Source: Mucor racemosus (lineage: Eukaryota > Mucoromycota > Mucoromycetes > Mucorales > Mucoraceae). From it: DNA of 64,000 nt. The position numbers and the translations under genes are program-made. Positions 23,395 to 35,644 of this stretch are shown here, piece by piece. The notes beneath the pieces are model-generated. The model did not search any database. It was not told the DNA's origin and worked only from the letters and a program-made list of their open reading frames with translations. The first letter of the stretch is position 1. Every line of letters starts with the position of its first letter. Where the stretch lies: NCBI GenBank assembly GCA_027405735.1, contig JAPEHQ010000009.1, positions 1,674,001 through 1,738,000 of the forward strand, written 5' to 3'.

Positions 23395-23440
23395 CTAGTC
23401 GGATCAAACCCCAGTTATGGCCACGGAGCCCAAAAAAGAA
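23395..23440 (-). repeat. Short dispersed repeat copy with B-box-like segment
   Basis: On the minus strand this contains GGGCTCC, GCCATAACTGGGG and 'TTTGATCCGACTAGA', then a T run and the hairpin at 23355-23390. It is related to 18372-18435. The B-box-like segment followed by a T run is the layout of a pol III-transcribed SINE, but no clear A box is seen. Confidence 0.4.
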
Positions 23441-25552
23441 AATTTCGGGTTGCTTTTCTGCCAATTACTCTAGAATTTAAGCGCAAAGTATACATACCTT
23501 GTATAAGATCGTTGGTACATATTTCTCTTGCGCTTCTAATGGCGCACTGCGAAAGCTGCTATCTCAATTTTACGTTACACAATCATCAAAAAACCCAAAA
23601 ATCGGTTTTCAGGGCAAAAGTCAATTTTATAAATATTAAATACTTAAATGAGCACTTGGATGTGATTCTCCTACGTTTTTTGACCAATTCTCACTAATAT
23701 GTGCCTTTGTGAAATATTTCATTTTGGAGGCAAAAAATTCAAAAAAAGAAATTTTTGAATTTTTCCCTTATGGTAGCAAGGGAGAAATGATGAAAAATTG
23801 TCAATTTCACCAATCTAAAAAAAAGTTGAGCAAATTCAACAAAAAGATAGCGTGTGAGATGGGAAATGGTTTGGAGGTATTCTGAGCGAAGGAAAAGGCC
23901 TCAAAGCATAGAAATGAAAGTCTGAAATTAAGTGATTTTGAGACAAAATTAGAAATATTGTTCATTATTTAGCAAGATTATTGTATAAACAAATGTATAT
24001 GATCGTTGCCATTAGTAAAATAGATATCCTGTGATGAATACAGATCTGTCTATAGCAAGAATTGGCTTTAAAGCGGTTTTATTTGGGTGCACGAGGCAAT
24101 GTGTGTAACTGTTACCGAGTAATAAATACAAAGGTAAAATCCAGAAAAATCGACTCGATGCAAGGACATCTATTTAATAGTGCTTAAAGGTGCATGTTCC
24201 ACATAAAGACATCTAAAGTAGACAGCCTGGACACATACTAAAGCGATATTCTCTTTTAGATTTGACTGAAAAATCTCTGTTATTGATATTTAAAGCATCA
24301 ATTCTTCATTTTTATGTGCTCCGAGTCTATCTTCAAATCCAAAAAAAAAGGTCTATGATATTATAATGCTTTTTGTTTCAAGATTTGATATCGATCAAAA
24401 GCATGATTATAGTAAGATGATCTTTGATTTCTCGGATAAATTAGTTGGTTTTAGAATAAAATGTATAGCAAATCACAAATCAAGAATTAGTGTGGTGGAC
24501 ACTGAACATGAAATCAGAAGCTTAAATGTTTATAACTGGCAATCTTTGTTCCCAGTTTTTTTTTCTAATTACTATCTTGGTAAATTTTACTAAAGAAATT
24601 CTAAATAGCTGTAATGTATCTTTTGCAGATTTGCATGTGGTTTAATGTCAACTGTGTTCGGTCGTATCATAATCTTCTATTTCTGCAGCACAAATTAAAC
24701 TGTAAAATCCTGATGGCATGTACTCAATATTTTAAATAACGGCAGAACACTTTCTTGACAACCACAACGAGTGCGCATTAGTATTCAATATAGACACGTA
24801 GCTTTAGAAACTATCGAAAATGCCGTTTAGCTATCATTTTTATAAGCGCATTACCATCAAATAGTAACAGAAACACAACATACGAGTTTTTATATATAAA
24901 TACATAAGTCAAAGTTCTCGGGTGATCCTTTATACCAAAGTAACTATAACTTTAAAATTGTACAAAAACGTGGAAATACGAATTACAACCGTGGTGTGCA
25001 TGCTCGTGATATTTCAATTGTTCAAATCCTAGTAAATGCGATCAATGCGCTTGTTGATTGGGCCTTTACTGATTTAACTGAGAAGCAAAAAAAAACAAAA
25101 AAAAAAAAAAAAAAAAAAAAGCGATGAAAGCTAATTGCATATCTATCCTTAACCAAAGAGATCAGTGTTCTATTTAGCAAAGTATTTTGTGTGTATATTT
25201 ATTTCGGTTCCATGTGCAACTATGATGATATGTTACAGTCATTTATTATACTATTACTATCCTTATTTACTAAATTAAGCTCTCTTTTTTCCTGTTCCAG
25301 TAGCACAAAAAGTGTAAAACTAGGCCAATTATTATTGATTTTCTGTCCATGCATGAAAATTACTAGTTGATAGCTAATCGTGCTTGATTTATTGGAAATA
25401 AATCATCTCTGTATCGTATGCAGCAAGTTTACAGATATAATAAATATCACCATTTCAAGATCTTTTTCTCTTATTTCTTTGTTTTGTATTCCCAGCTATT
25501 TCTACCTTTTCTATAACATTTTTCTAATTTTGCCCATTTAATAATACATAAA
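23441..25552. other. Intergenic region upstream of the phosphate symporter
   Basis: No gene is supported. A 75-codon open frame at 24366-24593 has mixed composition but no domain and no splice partners that I can find. A 24-nt A run lies at 25097-25120. The last few hundred bases should hold the symporter promoter; I did not find a CACGTG Pho4-type site there. Confidence 0.45.
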
Positions 25553-27409
25553 ATGGAACATCAAAATGAACAAATGTCGAAACCTTCTATTCCAGGCGGT
25601 GGAGGCGCAAGTGATCATACTGACTACGTTCTTAGCCCTAAAGAACGTCGTCGCTTAGCTTTAGAAGATGTATTTATTATCTAGTGTATTATTAATTGAA
25701 ATGTGTCTAATTACATTTTACTAGATCGATAACGCTAAATTCGGCTGGTTCCATGTTCGTGCTTGTATCGTATCTGGTGTAGGTTTTTTTACTGATGCCT
25801 ACGATATCTTTGCCATTAATTTGGTTTCTACTATGATTGGTTACGTCTACTGGCAAGATGCAGGCAATAAAACTCCATATAATGTTGATACAGCTATCAA
25901 AGTGTCATGTTCTGTTGGTACCGTTATTGGTCAACTTTTATTTGGTTATCTCGCTGATCATGTGGGTCGTAAGCGTATGTACGGTGTAGAGCTTATGATT
26001 ATCATTGTTGGTACTGTAGGTCAAACATTGGTTGGTAATTCTCCTGCTGCTTCTTTCTGGGCTGTTATTACATTCTGGCGTATTATTGTTGGTATTGGAA
26101 TCGGTGGTGATTACCCACTTTCTTCTGTTATCACTGCTGAATTTGCCACTACTAAACATCGTGGTGCTATGATGTCTGCTGTATTTGCCATGCAAGGAAT
26201 TGGTAAAAAGATAAAATCATTATAAAAAGATAAAGCTATTATTAACACAACATTTTAAACAGGTCAAGTAACTGCTGGTATCGTTGGTTTGGTTGTAACT
26301 GCTGCTTTCAAAAGTGCCATTGAATCTGATCCAGCCTATCTCGATTATGTTTGGAGAATTGTCATTGGCCTTGGTGCTATTCCCGGTGTTTGTGCTCTTT
26401 ACTACCGTTTAACTATCCCTGAAACTCCTCGTTATACTATGGATATCGAAAATAAGTTCGATAAGGGTATTTCTGATGCTAAAGCCTTTATTGAAAAAGG
26501 TGCCGCTTCTGGAGATTACACTGAGAATACAATTATTACTCAGACTGTAGTTGAAGATGGTCCTCCAAAGGCTACATGGAAAGATTTCCGCCAACATTTC
26601 GGTCAATGGAAATATGGTAAGGTTCTTTTTGGTACCGCCTACTCTTGGTTTGCCCTTGATATTGCTTGGTATGGTCTTGGTTTAAATAACTCTATTATTC
26701 TTACCAACATTGGTTTTGCTGGTGGACCTGATGCTTATAAGTATGTTTTTTTTGAAACATTTTATAAATATGACATTTCACTAATATCTCTAATTATAGT
26801 GCCGTTTTCCGTACTTGTGTTGGTAATGTTATTATCAATTTACTTGGCTCTGTACCCGGTTATTGGATTTCCGTATTCACAATCGATAAAATGGGTAGAA
26901 AAACGATTCAAATCATGGGCTTCACTATGCTTACAATCATGTTTGTTATTCTTGGATTTGGTTATAATGCTATTATTGAAAAATCTGTCCCCCTATTCAT
27001 CGTCTTGTATACTATTACACAAATCTTCTTCAATTGGGGCCCAAATACTACTACATTTGTTGTACCCGGTGAATGTTTCCCTACTCGTTATAGATCAACT
27101 GCTCACGGTATTTCCGCTGCATCTGGTAAAGTTGGTGCCATCGTTGCTCAAGTTGGATTTGGTTTATTAAAAGACATTGGTGGTTCAAATAAGTGGATCA
27201 ACCACCTTTTAGAAATCTTTGCCTTCTTCATGTTGACTGGTATCTTCTCTTCATTCTTGATTAATGAAACCAAAGGAAAATCATTGGAAGAACTATCTGG
27301 CGATTATGAAGATGATTTCAAGAACGAAAGCGTTCCTGTTCCTCCTGTCAGTTCTACCAGTGAAAGTGGATTAGACAACAAACTTGAGTCAAATAAGCTT
27401 TCTTATTAA
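25553..27409 (+). CDS. PHO84: Inorganic phosphate:H+ symporter, Pho84 type (major facilitator superfamily)
   Basis: Predicted 560-aa plasma-membrane protein of the fungal/plant phosphate:proton symporter family. Four exons: 25553-25669, 25725-26202, 26263-26740 and 26800-27409, all introns 55-60 nt. Family marks are 'GVGFFTDAYDIFAINLV' in TM1, the MFS loop 'GYLADHVGRKRMYG', the signature 'GIGIGGDYPLSSVI' in TM4, the long central cytosolic loop (about 270-330), 'NNSIILTNIGFAGG', a second MFS loop 'TIDKMGRKTIQIMG', and 'WGPNTTTFVVPGECFPTRYR' near the C-terminal bundle. The length and the 12-helix pattern fit. The acidic/serine-rich C-tail is cytosolic. High-affinity fungal members are usually induced by phosphate starvation, but nothing here proves that regulation. 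Confidence 0.95.
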
Positions 27410-27850
27410 TTTCAGTAATATCCTTCTGTAACACCATAATAATAATAATAATATAATAATAAAAATATTCCAAAACGCCGATTTATTTATATATTTATAT
27501 ATCAAATATATTACATTTCTTATAAATGTTTTGATTTGCGCAATTATTTTCAATGTAAAAGGATATATTGAAAATATACAATATATACTAATAATGCTCC
27601 ATCTCCTGACTATAAAAAGAATATACAACAACAAAGAGTCCCCTTTTATAATATTAAAAACACTTAAAATAACTGATATATATTTGGGAAAAGCGAGATC
27701 CCCATTTGGACTGAAACAAAATCAGCTAAAAAAAATCTCAGTAAACTTCTATGTTGTTTGTAATAATATTCGTTTTTCTTTTTCCTTTTCTTTCTCCTTT
27801 TTATAACAATCATAATAATAATTACATTTGAGGATTCATATATAAATTAA
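27410..27850. other. Short intergenic region
   Basis: It lies between the symporter stop and the next plus-strand start. It is A/T-rich with an ATA-type simple repeat near 27439-27466 and a pyrimidine-rich tract near 27772-27803 just upstream of the next gene, which could be a promoter element. Confidence 0.45.
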
Positions 27851-28237
27851 ATGACTTTAGGTCAATCTTCTTCCAATTCAAATTCACCACAAAAGTCGCC
27901 TTGTTCAACTACTTTTCAATGGCCAGTTCCTACAACAACTTGTGCTGATATATCAGTGAGAGAAATCATCGAAAAATATCATCCCAACAACAATGATTTA
28001 TTAAAACATGCTTTAATAGCAAAATCTGAAGAAGACAAGGTAAAATAGAATACTGTTAATAATCATATAAAATCTAATATTAACTTTTTCATTATATATA
28101 TAGAAATTAACGGCTCAAGACGTTTTGAAAACTGAACAAGCACGACTTTATCTACGTCAAATGGACATCGAATTAACCAAGGAACAATCAAAATTGGTTG
28201 CTAGGCAACCATCATTATATCCTGCATATACATCCCC

Positions 28238-28276
<39 letters not shown>

Positions 28277-29240
28277 ACCTTATGCTTACTATAGTCTTGC
28301 TCCTGTACAACAACAAGTGTTAGCGCGTATCACTGGTGGCTCATCAGCAACAGATCACCATCATCATCCACCTCATACGAGTATACCACAATTACAGCAA
28401 CAACATCAACAACATCAGCAACATTATCAACAGCAATCTTCAAGAGAATCTGGCCATTATAATCATCCTCCATCTTCTCCTGTTGTGTATCCTCATTCTG
28501 CTCATCCTCTTTGTCCTCCTGATACTAGATTAAATCCTCCTCCACCACGTCATTATCAATCACAAACTCATCTATTACCTATACATTCTTCCCAACAGCC
28601 CACAACACCCATATCTCCTGGTGGTGGCGGTGGTATCAATCCGAATGATGATTTGAAATCGAGAAAAAGAAGCCATGCTTCTATCTTACTTGAAGAGGAT
28701 AAATTATCTCATAATAAAGTAATGGAAGCGTTAAAAGCGAAAATACAAAGAGGAAATGGTTCACCACTCGCCACGACGGCTCCTAGTTCGGCTTTCCGTT
28801 CACATGCAGATAAAAGACAACGAACCCTGCCGAAACCTACTATCACTACAGAAGTGCCGCCAATTTTGACACATCCTCATCATCCTCATCATCAACAACA
28901 ACAACAACAACAACAACATCATCATCATACTCCTCCTCCTTCGACACCTTCCCCTCGTTCTGCAAAACCTATTCTTCCACCTATAGATACCAATGTAGGT
29001 CGTATACCTACAAAGAATTTGCCGTCTCATCCACCACCCCCTTTATCACCTATGAAGACATCAAGTCCACCTCATGCTGCTATATCTTCTATTCGTTCAA
29101 GTCATGTATATAACAATGATTCTAATTCAAATAATTCTCAGCATCATCATCATAATACTTCTTCTTCCTCTTCTCCTACTTTGTCTATCCATAATTCTAC
29201 TAATAATATATTGCCTTCCATATCTGACCATCAAAAATAA
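27851..29240 (+). CDS. Q/H/P-rich disordered protein with conserved N-terminal helical region
   Basis: Predicted 441-aa protein in two exons (27851-28039, 28104-29240; 64-nt intron). I do not recognise the family with certainty. The N-terminus is the only ordered part: 'TTFQWPVPTTTCADISV' then 'REIIEKYHPNNNDLLKHAL' then 'LKTEQARLYLRQMDIELT' (about residues 70-90), which reads as an amphipathic coiled-coil-like helix. The remainder is long Gln, His, Pro and Ser runs with a basic patch 'LKSRKRSHASILLEE' and '...ADKRQRTLPKP' that could be nuclear localisation signals. This pattern suits a transcriptional co-regulator, but that is only an inference. It lies in tandem 441 bp after the symporter. 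Confidence 0.75.
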
Positions 29241-30569
29241 AGTTTTTTTTTCCTAATCTTTTTTTGAGCCGAGGCAAAGAACCTATTTTATTTATTTATA
29301 TACTTGCTGTAGTCTTTAGGTTCATTTTATCATGTAGGCGATTGTAGATTTCGTTACAGTGAAAATATAATATCATATTGAAATTAACCTTTTTTTTTGT
29401 CATGCAAGAAATGATCGGTTCAATTCAAATCTGGTGATCCCTTGTACAAAAATGAGCAAATCAGTAATCATGGTGTCATGCAAAACAACAGTAGTACCTT
29501 ACATGAAAAAAGTACAGGCGCAATGGCTCTATTTAAAATGTGGATGCATTACCTGGTGTATATTTATGTTGTGTGGTATTGCGCATTTAAAGTTGCTGCC
29601 TTTAAATGTAAACCCTCCCCAAACTGTAGTACGTGCACTATAATCATGATTCATTCAACAAAACCATTCAACAAAACCATTCTATTTGGTGATGAGGGTA
29701 TATAAGTGATAAACAAATTAACAGCAGATTTTGTTGATTGTCAAAAAAGGACCTTGAAACAATAAAATTATGATTTCTGTAAACAGAATTTGTATTTAAA
29801 AAGGATATTGAAAGTAAAATGCTTTAGACCATCTTTGGGTATGTTGCTAACTGAACTTGATTCAATTATATAAATATATTTTTTCTATCAACGAGTTTGA
29901 TTTCCTTTTACAAATATGGAATTAAATATTTTATCAACTTACGAATAACATATACTCTCCTGAGGGTTCATAATGAGATCAGATGTGTACTTGTAAACCT
30001 GAATGCAAGGTTTTATATTTTTCAATCGTTAACAGCTATACCAATTTTTAAATTTTTGAGAGCATCACACACCAAATTGGAGGTACAATTTAGGACACAA
30101 ACGAACAATAATTGTAAAAATGCTACAAAACCTCCAAAATGTGTAGTCTATATATAGAAATATAAAGATTGCTAAATAGCTAATTATTTCTACAAGAAGA
30201 AATATAAAGAACTAAACAAATATTTCTAAAGATTTGCTTTACTCAATTGAATTCATTATATTTGGTTCACTTTTTACAAATCGGGATTATACTTTCGAAT
30301 CTTCCTCTTTACAAACTTTGTTTTTTTCGAGATAAGTACAGCGTCAACGTCCAACCCACGATTTCTTTTGATCCCCAATGAAAGTGGCGGGCAAAAGAGA
30401 TACATATTGGATGCCTTATTGTTCCTTGACATACCGCATACAGTTGGCCGTATTGAAGCATTGTACTACAAAAATATCACACAGTCAATGATAAACTTTG
30501 GGATTTATATGTAAAAGCTTGAGAGTAATGCCCAAAGGTATGTACAGACTTCCGTCAATTTATTATTTG
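29241..30569. other. Gene-free stretch before the nested repeat cluster
   Basis: I see no supported gene. Open frames near 29434-29705 and 29897-30157 overlap, lack domains and have no splice partners. The A/T content rises toward the repeats. Confidence 0.45.
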
Positions 30570-31122
30570 TCATCATACATGCTGTATTCCACCAAGTACC
30601 ATATGTTATCACCTTCTACAGTATCAATACATCTTACAATCTATTGACTACGACATGTATTGAAGTGCAAAGCCTTGATATCGGATATAAGAAACTCCTA
30701 GTGTGCTAAGTTGAATCCAGTAATTACCAAGAACGCTTGGACCTCAATTATGACACCATATTATTTCATCCCAGTGGTTGATCAATCAAGTAGCTATCAA
30801 ATCAACATCCAAGCACATTTAGTGCAGCATTCAAACAAGGCAATTCACAAGCTCTGCAGGCACGGTTAAATTATGATTGATTTATTTCCATCCATAATAG
30901 ATTACTATCAAATAGACCTAATAGTTCAATAGTGCCTTAAATTACATCTCAGGATCTCAATGTCAAATCAATATACAGTAAAAGTATATACTTTTATATC
31001 TAAATAAACGATATCTTGTTTTTATTATACAGTCGAAGAAATGATTCACTACTCATTCTCCTTTAATTATATTCTTTTTAAAGTATTATTTATCAAACAT
31101 GAAAATATACGACACAACACGT
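30570..31122 (+). repeat. Dispersed repeat; inverted mate at 55437-56335
   Basis: Matches the minus strand of 55437-56335 over most of its length: 'ACCTTCTACAGTATCAATAC', 'AGTGCAAAGCCTTGAT', 'GAACGCTTGGACCTC', 'TTGATCAATCAAGTAGCTA'-like and 'ATAAACGATATCTTG' all recur. It is non-coding. In the mate a 340-bp insertion splits it. The borders here were set by the edges of that match. Confidence 0.8.
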
Positions 31123-31506
31123 GGTTATATTATTGGACAGAAATATCATGTTTTGCTGATGGTTTTCTCAATTCACAATGATTTGTGAAAGTAGAAATAT
31201 AAATTTTTATGCAGGAAATATTTAAATCTACCATCATGTATAATTGGAGATTAATTGGATCAATATTCACAAGGATGGAATTTTTTTTCTTTATTCTCTG
31301 CAGTTGTAAATATTAGTTTATTATTTTTTAAAACTTCAAACTCATTATCCAGGGCTTAATTTCTGTATTCACAAGATAGGTCTAATTGATTGCTACTCTG
31401 CATTTTTTGTTTCAATGAAAAATATTGATTTTTCGTCGAGATAATCAAAATAATAGTTTATATCACAGCTTAAAATCTATAGTAACGGGGTTCCAAAATG
31501 GATCTG

Positions 31507-32562
31507 TGTTGAGAAATGGGTTTCGGGATTTAAAATAATAGTAGAAATAAAGTGAATAGATCAGATAATGTGTTACTGATCGTTATAAAAAGATATGTGT
31601 AATGTATTTAAGAGTAATAATTGTCAAGAGTAAATAATAAAAGATACAAAAATGATGGTTTCCTTTCTTAATTTAAAAGGATGTATTCAATTAATGTACT
31701 TAAGAGGATAGTTTCCTGTCTATTAGTAACAGAATGTATTCCAGGCTTAAGATTTGTAATAACAATATTGATGGTTTCCTAACGATTTAACAAGGATGTA
31801 TTCAATAATGTACTTAAGAGGATAGTTATCTATAGTGATATTAAACGAGCCGAGCCTTTTTTATGCAGCCGAGCTTTTCTCAAGGCTCGTTAAAGTTAGA
31901 CGAGCTTACAAAAAAGCTCGTTCAACCTCGACGAGCTTTTTTTTGCGCGTGACTAGAGCTCGTTTACCCCAAACGAGCTTTTTTATGCAGCGACTAAAAC
32001 TCATCATCTCAATGCGAGCTTTATTTTACCTTTCCAGTGACAAATATCTAAAGTAAAGCAAACTTATGAATGTCAATTGACAATTATCTAAAGTAATAAT
32101 GTCATAGCATTTACTAATTATTATTTAAATTTGAACTTTTTGAAAAGAAGTCAAAAGCTCGTCTTTCTCAAACGAGCTTTTTAAAAAAAAGTCAAAAACT
32201 CGTCTTTGTCAAACGAGCTTTTATTAAAGCTCGGCTCGAGCTCGAGTGATACAAAGCTCGGCTCGTTGTGGCGAGCTTTGGTCAAGCTCGTCCTAGGCTC
32301 GGCTCGTCTTTTATACTTAGTTATCTATTATATAGAATGTATTCCAGGCTTAAGATTTAGATTATAAACAAGTAAAAAGATACTAATGTATAAGGGATTG
32401 AGATTTTAAATAAGAAAAGAGCTAATTTTTATTTAATATCATATTTTGGTGGCATATTTATAGAAAAAGGATTGTTATTGTTTTACTGATTTAAGGATTG
32501 AAGAGAAAATGAATTCATGTTGGGGATAATATTTTAAGAGCCGAAAGGTCTGGTTTGCAACA
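31507..32562. mobile_element. Solo-LTR-like insertion inside repeat copy 2
   Basis: The inserted DNA starts TGTTGAG and ends GCAACA, giving TGTTG/CAACA inverted ends as in LTRs. It is flanked by TCTG on both sides (ATCTG if one terminal base is assigned to the flank), a plausible 4-5-bp target duplication. The empty site is seen in copy 1. Without the nested element it is about 561 bp. It contains an imperfect tandem duplication of about 115 bp ('GATGGTTTCCT'...'GAATGTATTCCAGGCTTAAG'). No coding domains are present, so it is called a solo LTR. Confidence 0.75.
31833..32319. mobile_element. Non-autonomous hAT-like element with clustered AGCTCG motifs
   Basis: A 487-bp element nested in the LTR-like insertion. 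An exact 8-bp target duplication, GTTATCTA, flanks it (31825-31832 and 32320-32327). The ends are imperfect inverted repeats: TAGTGATATTAAACGAGCC at the left against TAAGTATAAAAGACGAGCC read inward from the right. The interior is packed with AGCTCG/CGAGCT words in both orientations, such as ACGAGCTTTTT and GGCTCGGCTCG. The 8-bp duplication and the TAGTG end fit the hAT superfamily. Clustered subterminal words are typical transposase-binding repeats. It has no transposase, so it would need a source element elsewhere. Confidence 0.85.
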
Positions 32563-33757
32563 TCTGAAAAAAAGATCGAAAAATGGTTCAAAAAACAAAA
32601 TTGTTTAAATACTCATGAACTGCAAAGCAAGTCGACTTAGCGTATTAAATAACTTTTGTACAGTTTTAAATTCTGCATACATCTAAACAAAATTTAGAAA
32701 AATATTTCACATTAAATTTTGCGTAAAATGCAATTGAAATTTTGGAGGTTTTTTGAAGATACACATCACTTCTTATAAGCATATTTAAAATATAATAAAC
32801 GAAAATAATGCGCAAAAAAATTATCTATCAATCGAGCTATTGCAAACTTTTCTAGATGCATTTTTCGTAGAGAAAACACGATTTTTGTCCAAATTTTTTT
32901 CAGATTCAGAATTTAGGATGAGGGTATACAAGGGAAAAATGGAAGCTAGAAATGGAGGTACCTTTTTGTACACATTTTTGAGAATATCTCCACGAAAAAT
33001 CAATATTTTGAAAAAACCTAAATTGGGTCTAAGAGAGCTCAACGAGCTTGACGAGATGAATGTGAAAAGCATACTACTCAATTTAACCAATATTTTGAAA
33101 CCTACTATAGAAATTTCCAAACAAATGAAAAAAAAATAAAAGTGGTCAGAATTTTTTTATATTCAAATATGTTATAGAGCACTTCAAAACAAGTAAGTTT
33201 TATTATTAAAAAGTGTTAGTATAGCTTAGTTATTTCTAGAGATATGAAGCCTCAAAGTTTTCAATCCATTAGCAGTGAAATACGCGTAAAAAATCTGAAA
33301 CCTTAGCACTGAAAAATTAATACCAACTGCAAAAAATAGGATATTTCCGGATACTTGTTTTTGGATTAAAGCTGAACATCTCAGGTACATTGGCATATAA
33401 TTGTTTCTTGGTGTTATTTAGTGAAAAAAAAAGTTGAGTAGAGATGAAAAGTTAGACCTACTTTTTTAAAAAAGGTAATCTGTTTTAGTAGATAAAATCA
33501 TAGCAGGAAACATCCCTAATATTTTCAATGGTTATTTAAACCGGTTTTAAACTCTTGTATCAAACCAATATTTGCTGGTTTATCCACTTTCTGAAAAAAA
33601 AGACGATTTTATTGCCTAGATGTCTAAAGCCTATACTTTTACTCATGTTTCTATTATAACAAGCAATCCAATAATATATATTTTGTAGAATAAAACATAT
33701 GCTTCTTTTATTTATAAATGCGAAAATGTGTTGAAATAACGATATGCGATGTAGGAT

Positions 33758-35644
33758 TTAATCATCCTTTTTCTCGACAACAGCCGTTGTCTTTTCTGCA
33801 TTGATTTTTTGTTCTACTTCTTGCACTTTCTTTTCTTGAGCTCTTTGTTCAACCTCTTTCTTTGCTTGTGTTCTGATCTCAGCAGGAGTTATAGGAGTAG
33901 GCTCGTCCCTGACAAGCAACCAATATACACCAGTCAAGGCACCAAAGAGTACAGTAGTCCAAAGAATACAATGGTCACCAAAGCTAATAAAGAACTTATC
34001 CAATGCACCCATAGTCTTGGAAGGAGCTGTTGAAATACCTGTCAACTCATCCAAGTTCTTTATGGATTCCAAAATTTCGTCAGGGTTGTTAAAGACAAAC
34101 TTATCCTTGTTGACATGACTATCATAATAGACCTCCTTCTTGGGGTCTAATACAATGACTGAGGGCAATTTATGGCTGCGGATACCAAAAGCACGATATA
34201 TATAGTTACCCCAAAGATCACCATCCAAAAGGGCAAATGTGATGTCTTTACCGCTGTGTTCATCTCTGTAAATCTTGGCCATTTCACGCAACTTGAATTC
34301 AGAATCAGAGTCATCGGGTTTAGTGATACCGAGTACAACAACTTCCTTACCCTTCAAGATACGATTAGAGTTGTGAGGCAAAACACGTGTGAGTAGAGGA
34401 TGGCGTTCCTTGTGGATCCAGGGAACAATGTTCTGAATATCAGCATCGTTAAAGACATGGAAATTACCATCCTTGACAATAACAGCAGCTGGGAGATCTG
34501 CACTCTTCAAATTGTAACGGGATGCAGTTTTGTGATCAGTAGTGGTGTAAAAGGGAATGTGTTCCATGAATTCAGGTGCGAATTTTTCCAATAAAGGTAC
34601 TTGATGGGCGTCATTTTTAGCATCACGGACGTATACTAAATTGACATCGTTTGCTTTGAGAAGAGCTTCTAATTCACTGTCAGTATCAACATTGCGGACA
34701 GGAGAACCAGACATTTTAATAGCATAATCTAATAATTTCTCCAATTTCCTTTCACCAGTGTATTTCAAAGTGGCACCATGAACAAAACTATTGTAATTTC
34801 AGTTAATTTATGTATTCATATACAAAGATTTGATTTAATATTACAAGTTCAATGTAGGTAAGCCAGCAATTTTATATTCTTGACATAAAGCTATATATAT
34901 ATAACGGTTAAAAATCAGCACTACATGTATATCTTTTGCTTTTACCTCTATTATCTTCGCAATTGACCTCGGCAACATTGACTTTACCTTGCAGTTTTTT
35001 GGCTAAGCTCTCCCAAGTAGGAGCAAGATGCTTACAATGACCACACCAAGGAGCGTAGAACTTTACAAACCAAGGTTCTTTACTCTCAATGATAGCCTTT
35101 AATTGCGAAGATTCTGTCAATTCGATATTTTTCCCATCCTCATTTCTTTTGACTTGACTATCCTTAATAAATTTATCAACAGTATCAATTGAAAAATCAC
35201 CAACATATTGCTTCCATTCACCGCCATTGAAATTTGATTGAAGAGTAGGAATACGCGAAATACCCATATCTAAACAGAATTTTTTATGATTGGCACAATT
35301 GAGTCTAGCAAATGTAGCAATGCTTTGATGGTCCTTAACGAGTTGGTCCCATTTAGATTCTAATCCATAGTTATCAATACGTTGTCATAGCAACCAAAGT
35401 TCTCTCTGGTATATATGAACACTTACCAAATGCTGTACAATGAGCACAATCAGGAGTATAATATTCAACAACACTAATACAAAATAAAGCAGTGAATATC
35501 TTGAAATTGACGTGTTGAACTATAAACTTACAAAGCACCATCTTTAAAAGATGTTACAGTTTTAGGATCAACATCATTCAAGTTTTTAGCTTGTGTAATT
35601 GCAACAAGAACAAATGTTGCTGCTATAGTTAAGAAGCGAACCAT
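33758..35644 (-). CDS. Membrane-anchored protein disulfide isomerase (TMX3/Eps1-like)
   Basis: Predicted 549-aa ER oxidoreductase in five exons: 35532-35644, 35427-35473, 34946-35359, 34845-34890 and 33758-34787. A signal peptide ('FLTIAATFVLVAIT') is followed by two thioredoxin-like domains: the first with 'YYTPDCAHCTAF' (CAHC, about residues 45-49) and the second with 'FVKFYAPWCGHCKHLAPTW' (CGHC). Splicing joins 'NCEDNR' to 'ALCQEYKIAGLPTLNFF', which is the standard thioredoxin cis-Pro segment. Two further redox-inactive domains follow. Near the C-terminus is one membrane segment ('ILWTTVLFGALTGVYWLLV', about 485-505), then a charged lysine/glutamate coiled-coil tail. There is no KDEL-type signal, in keeping with a membrane anchor. 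The catalytic CGHC matches classical PDI; the CAHC site is less usual. Confidence 0.9.

Larger units (their letters stand above)
31396..33440 (+). repeat. 1.1-kb dispersed repeat, copy 2, interrupted by a nested insertion
   Basis: Matches copy 1 (12872-13960) closely but is split at 'GGATCTG' by the element at 31507-32562, after which the match resumes with TCTGAAAAAAAGATCG. The open frame at 32840-33139 is homologous to the one in copy 1. The opposite strand over the same bases is also open, as in copies 1 and 3. The function is unknown. Confidence 0.85.

Noticed and set aside
24366..24593. 75-codon open frame with mixed composition
   Set aside because: No recognisable domain, no flanking exons and no sign of conservation within the window.
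31835..32056. 73-codon open frame inside the hAT-like element
   Set aside because: It is a by-product of the repeated AGCTCG words, which read as short repeated codons.
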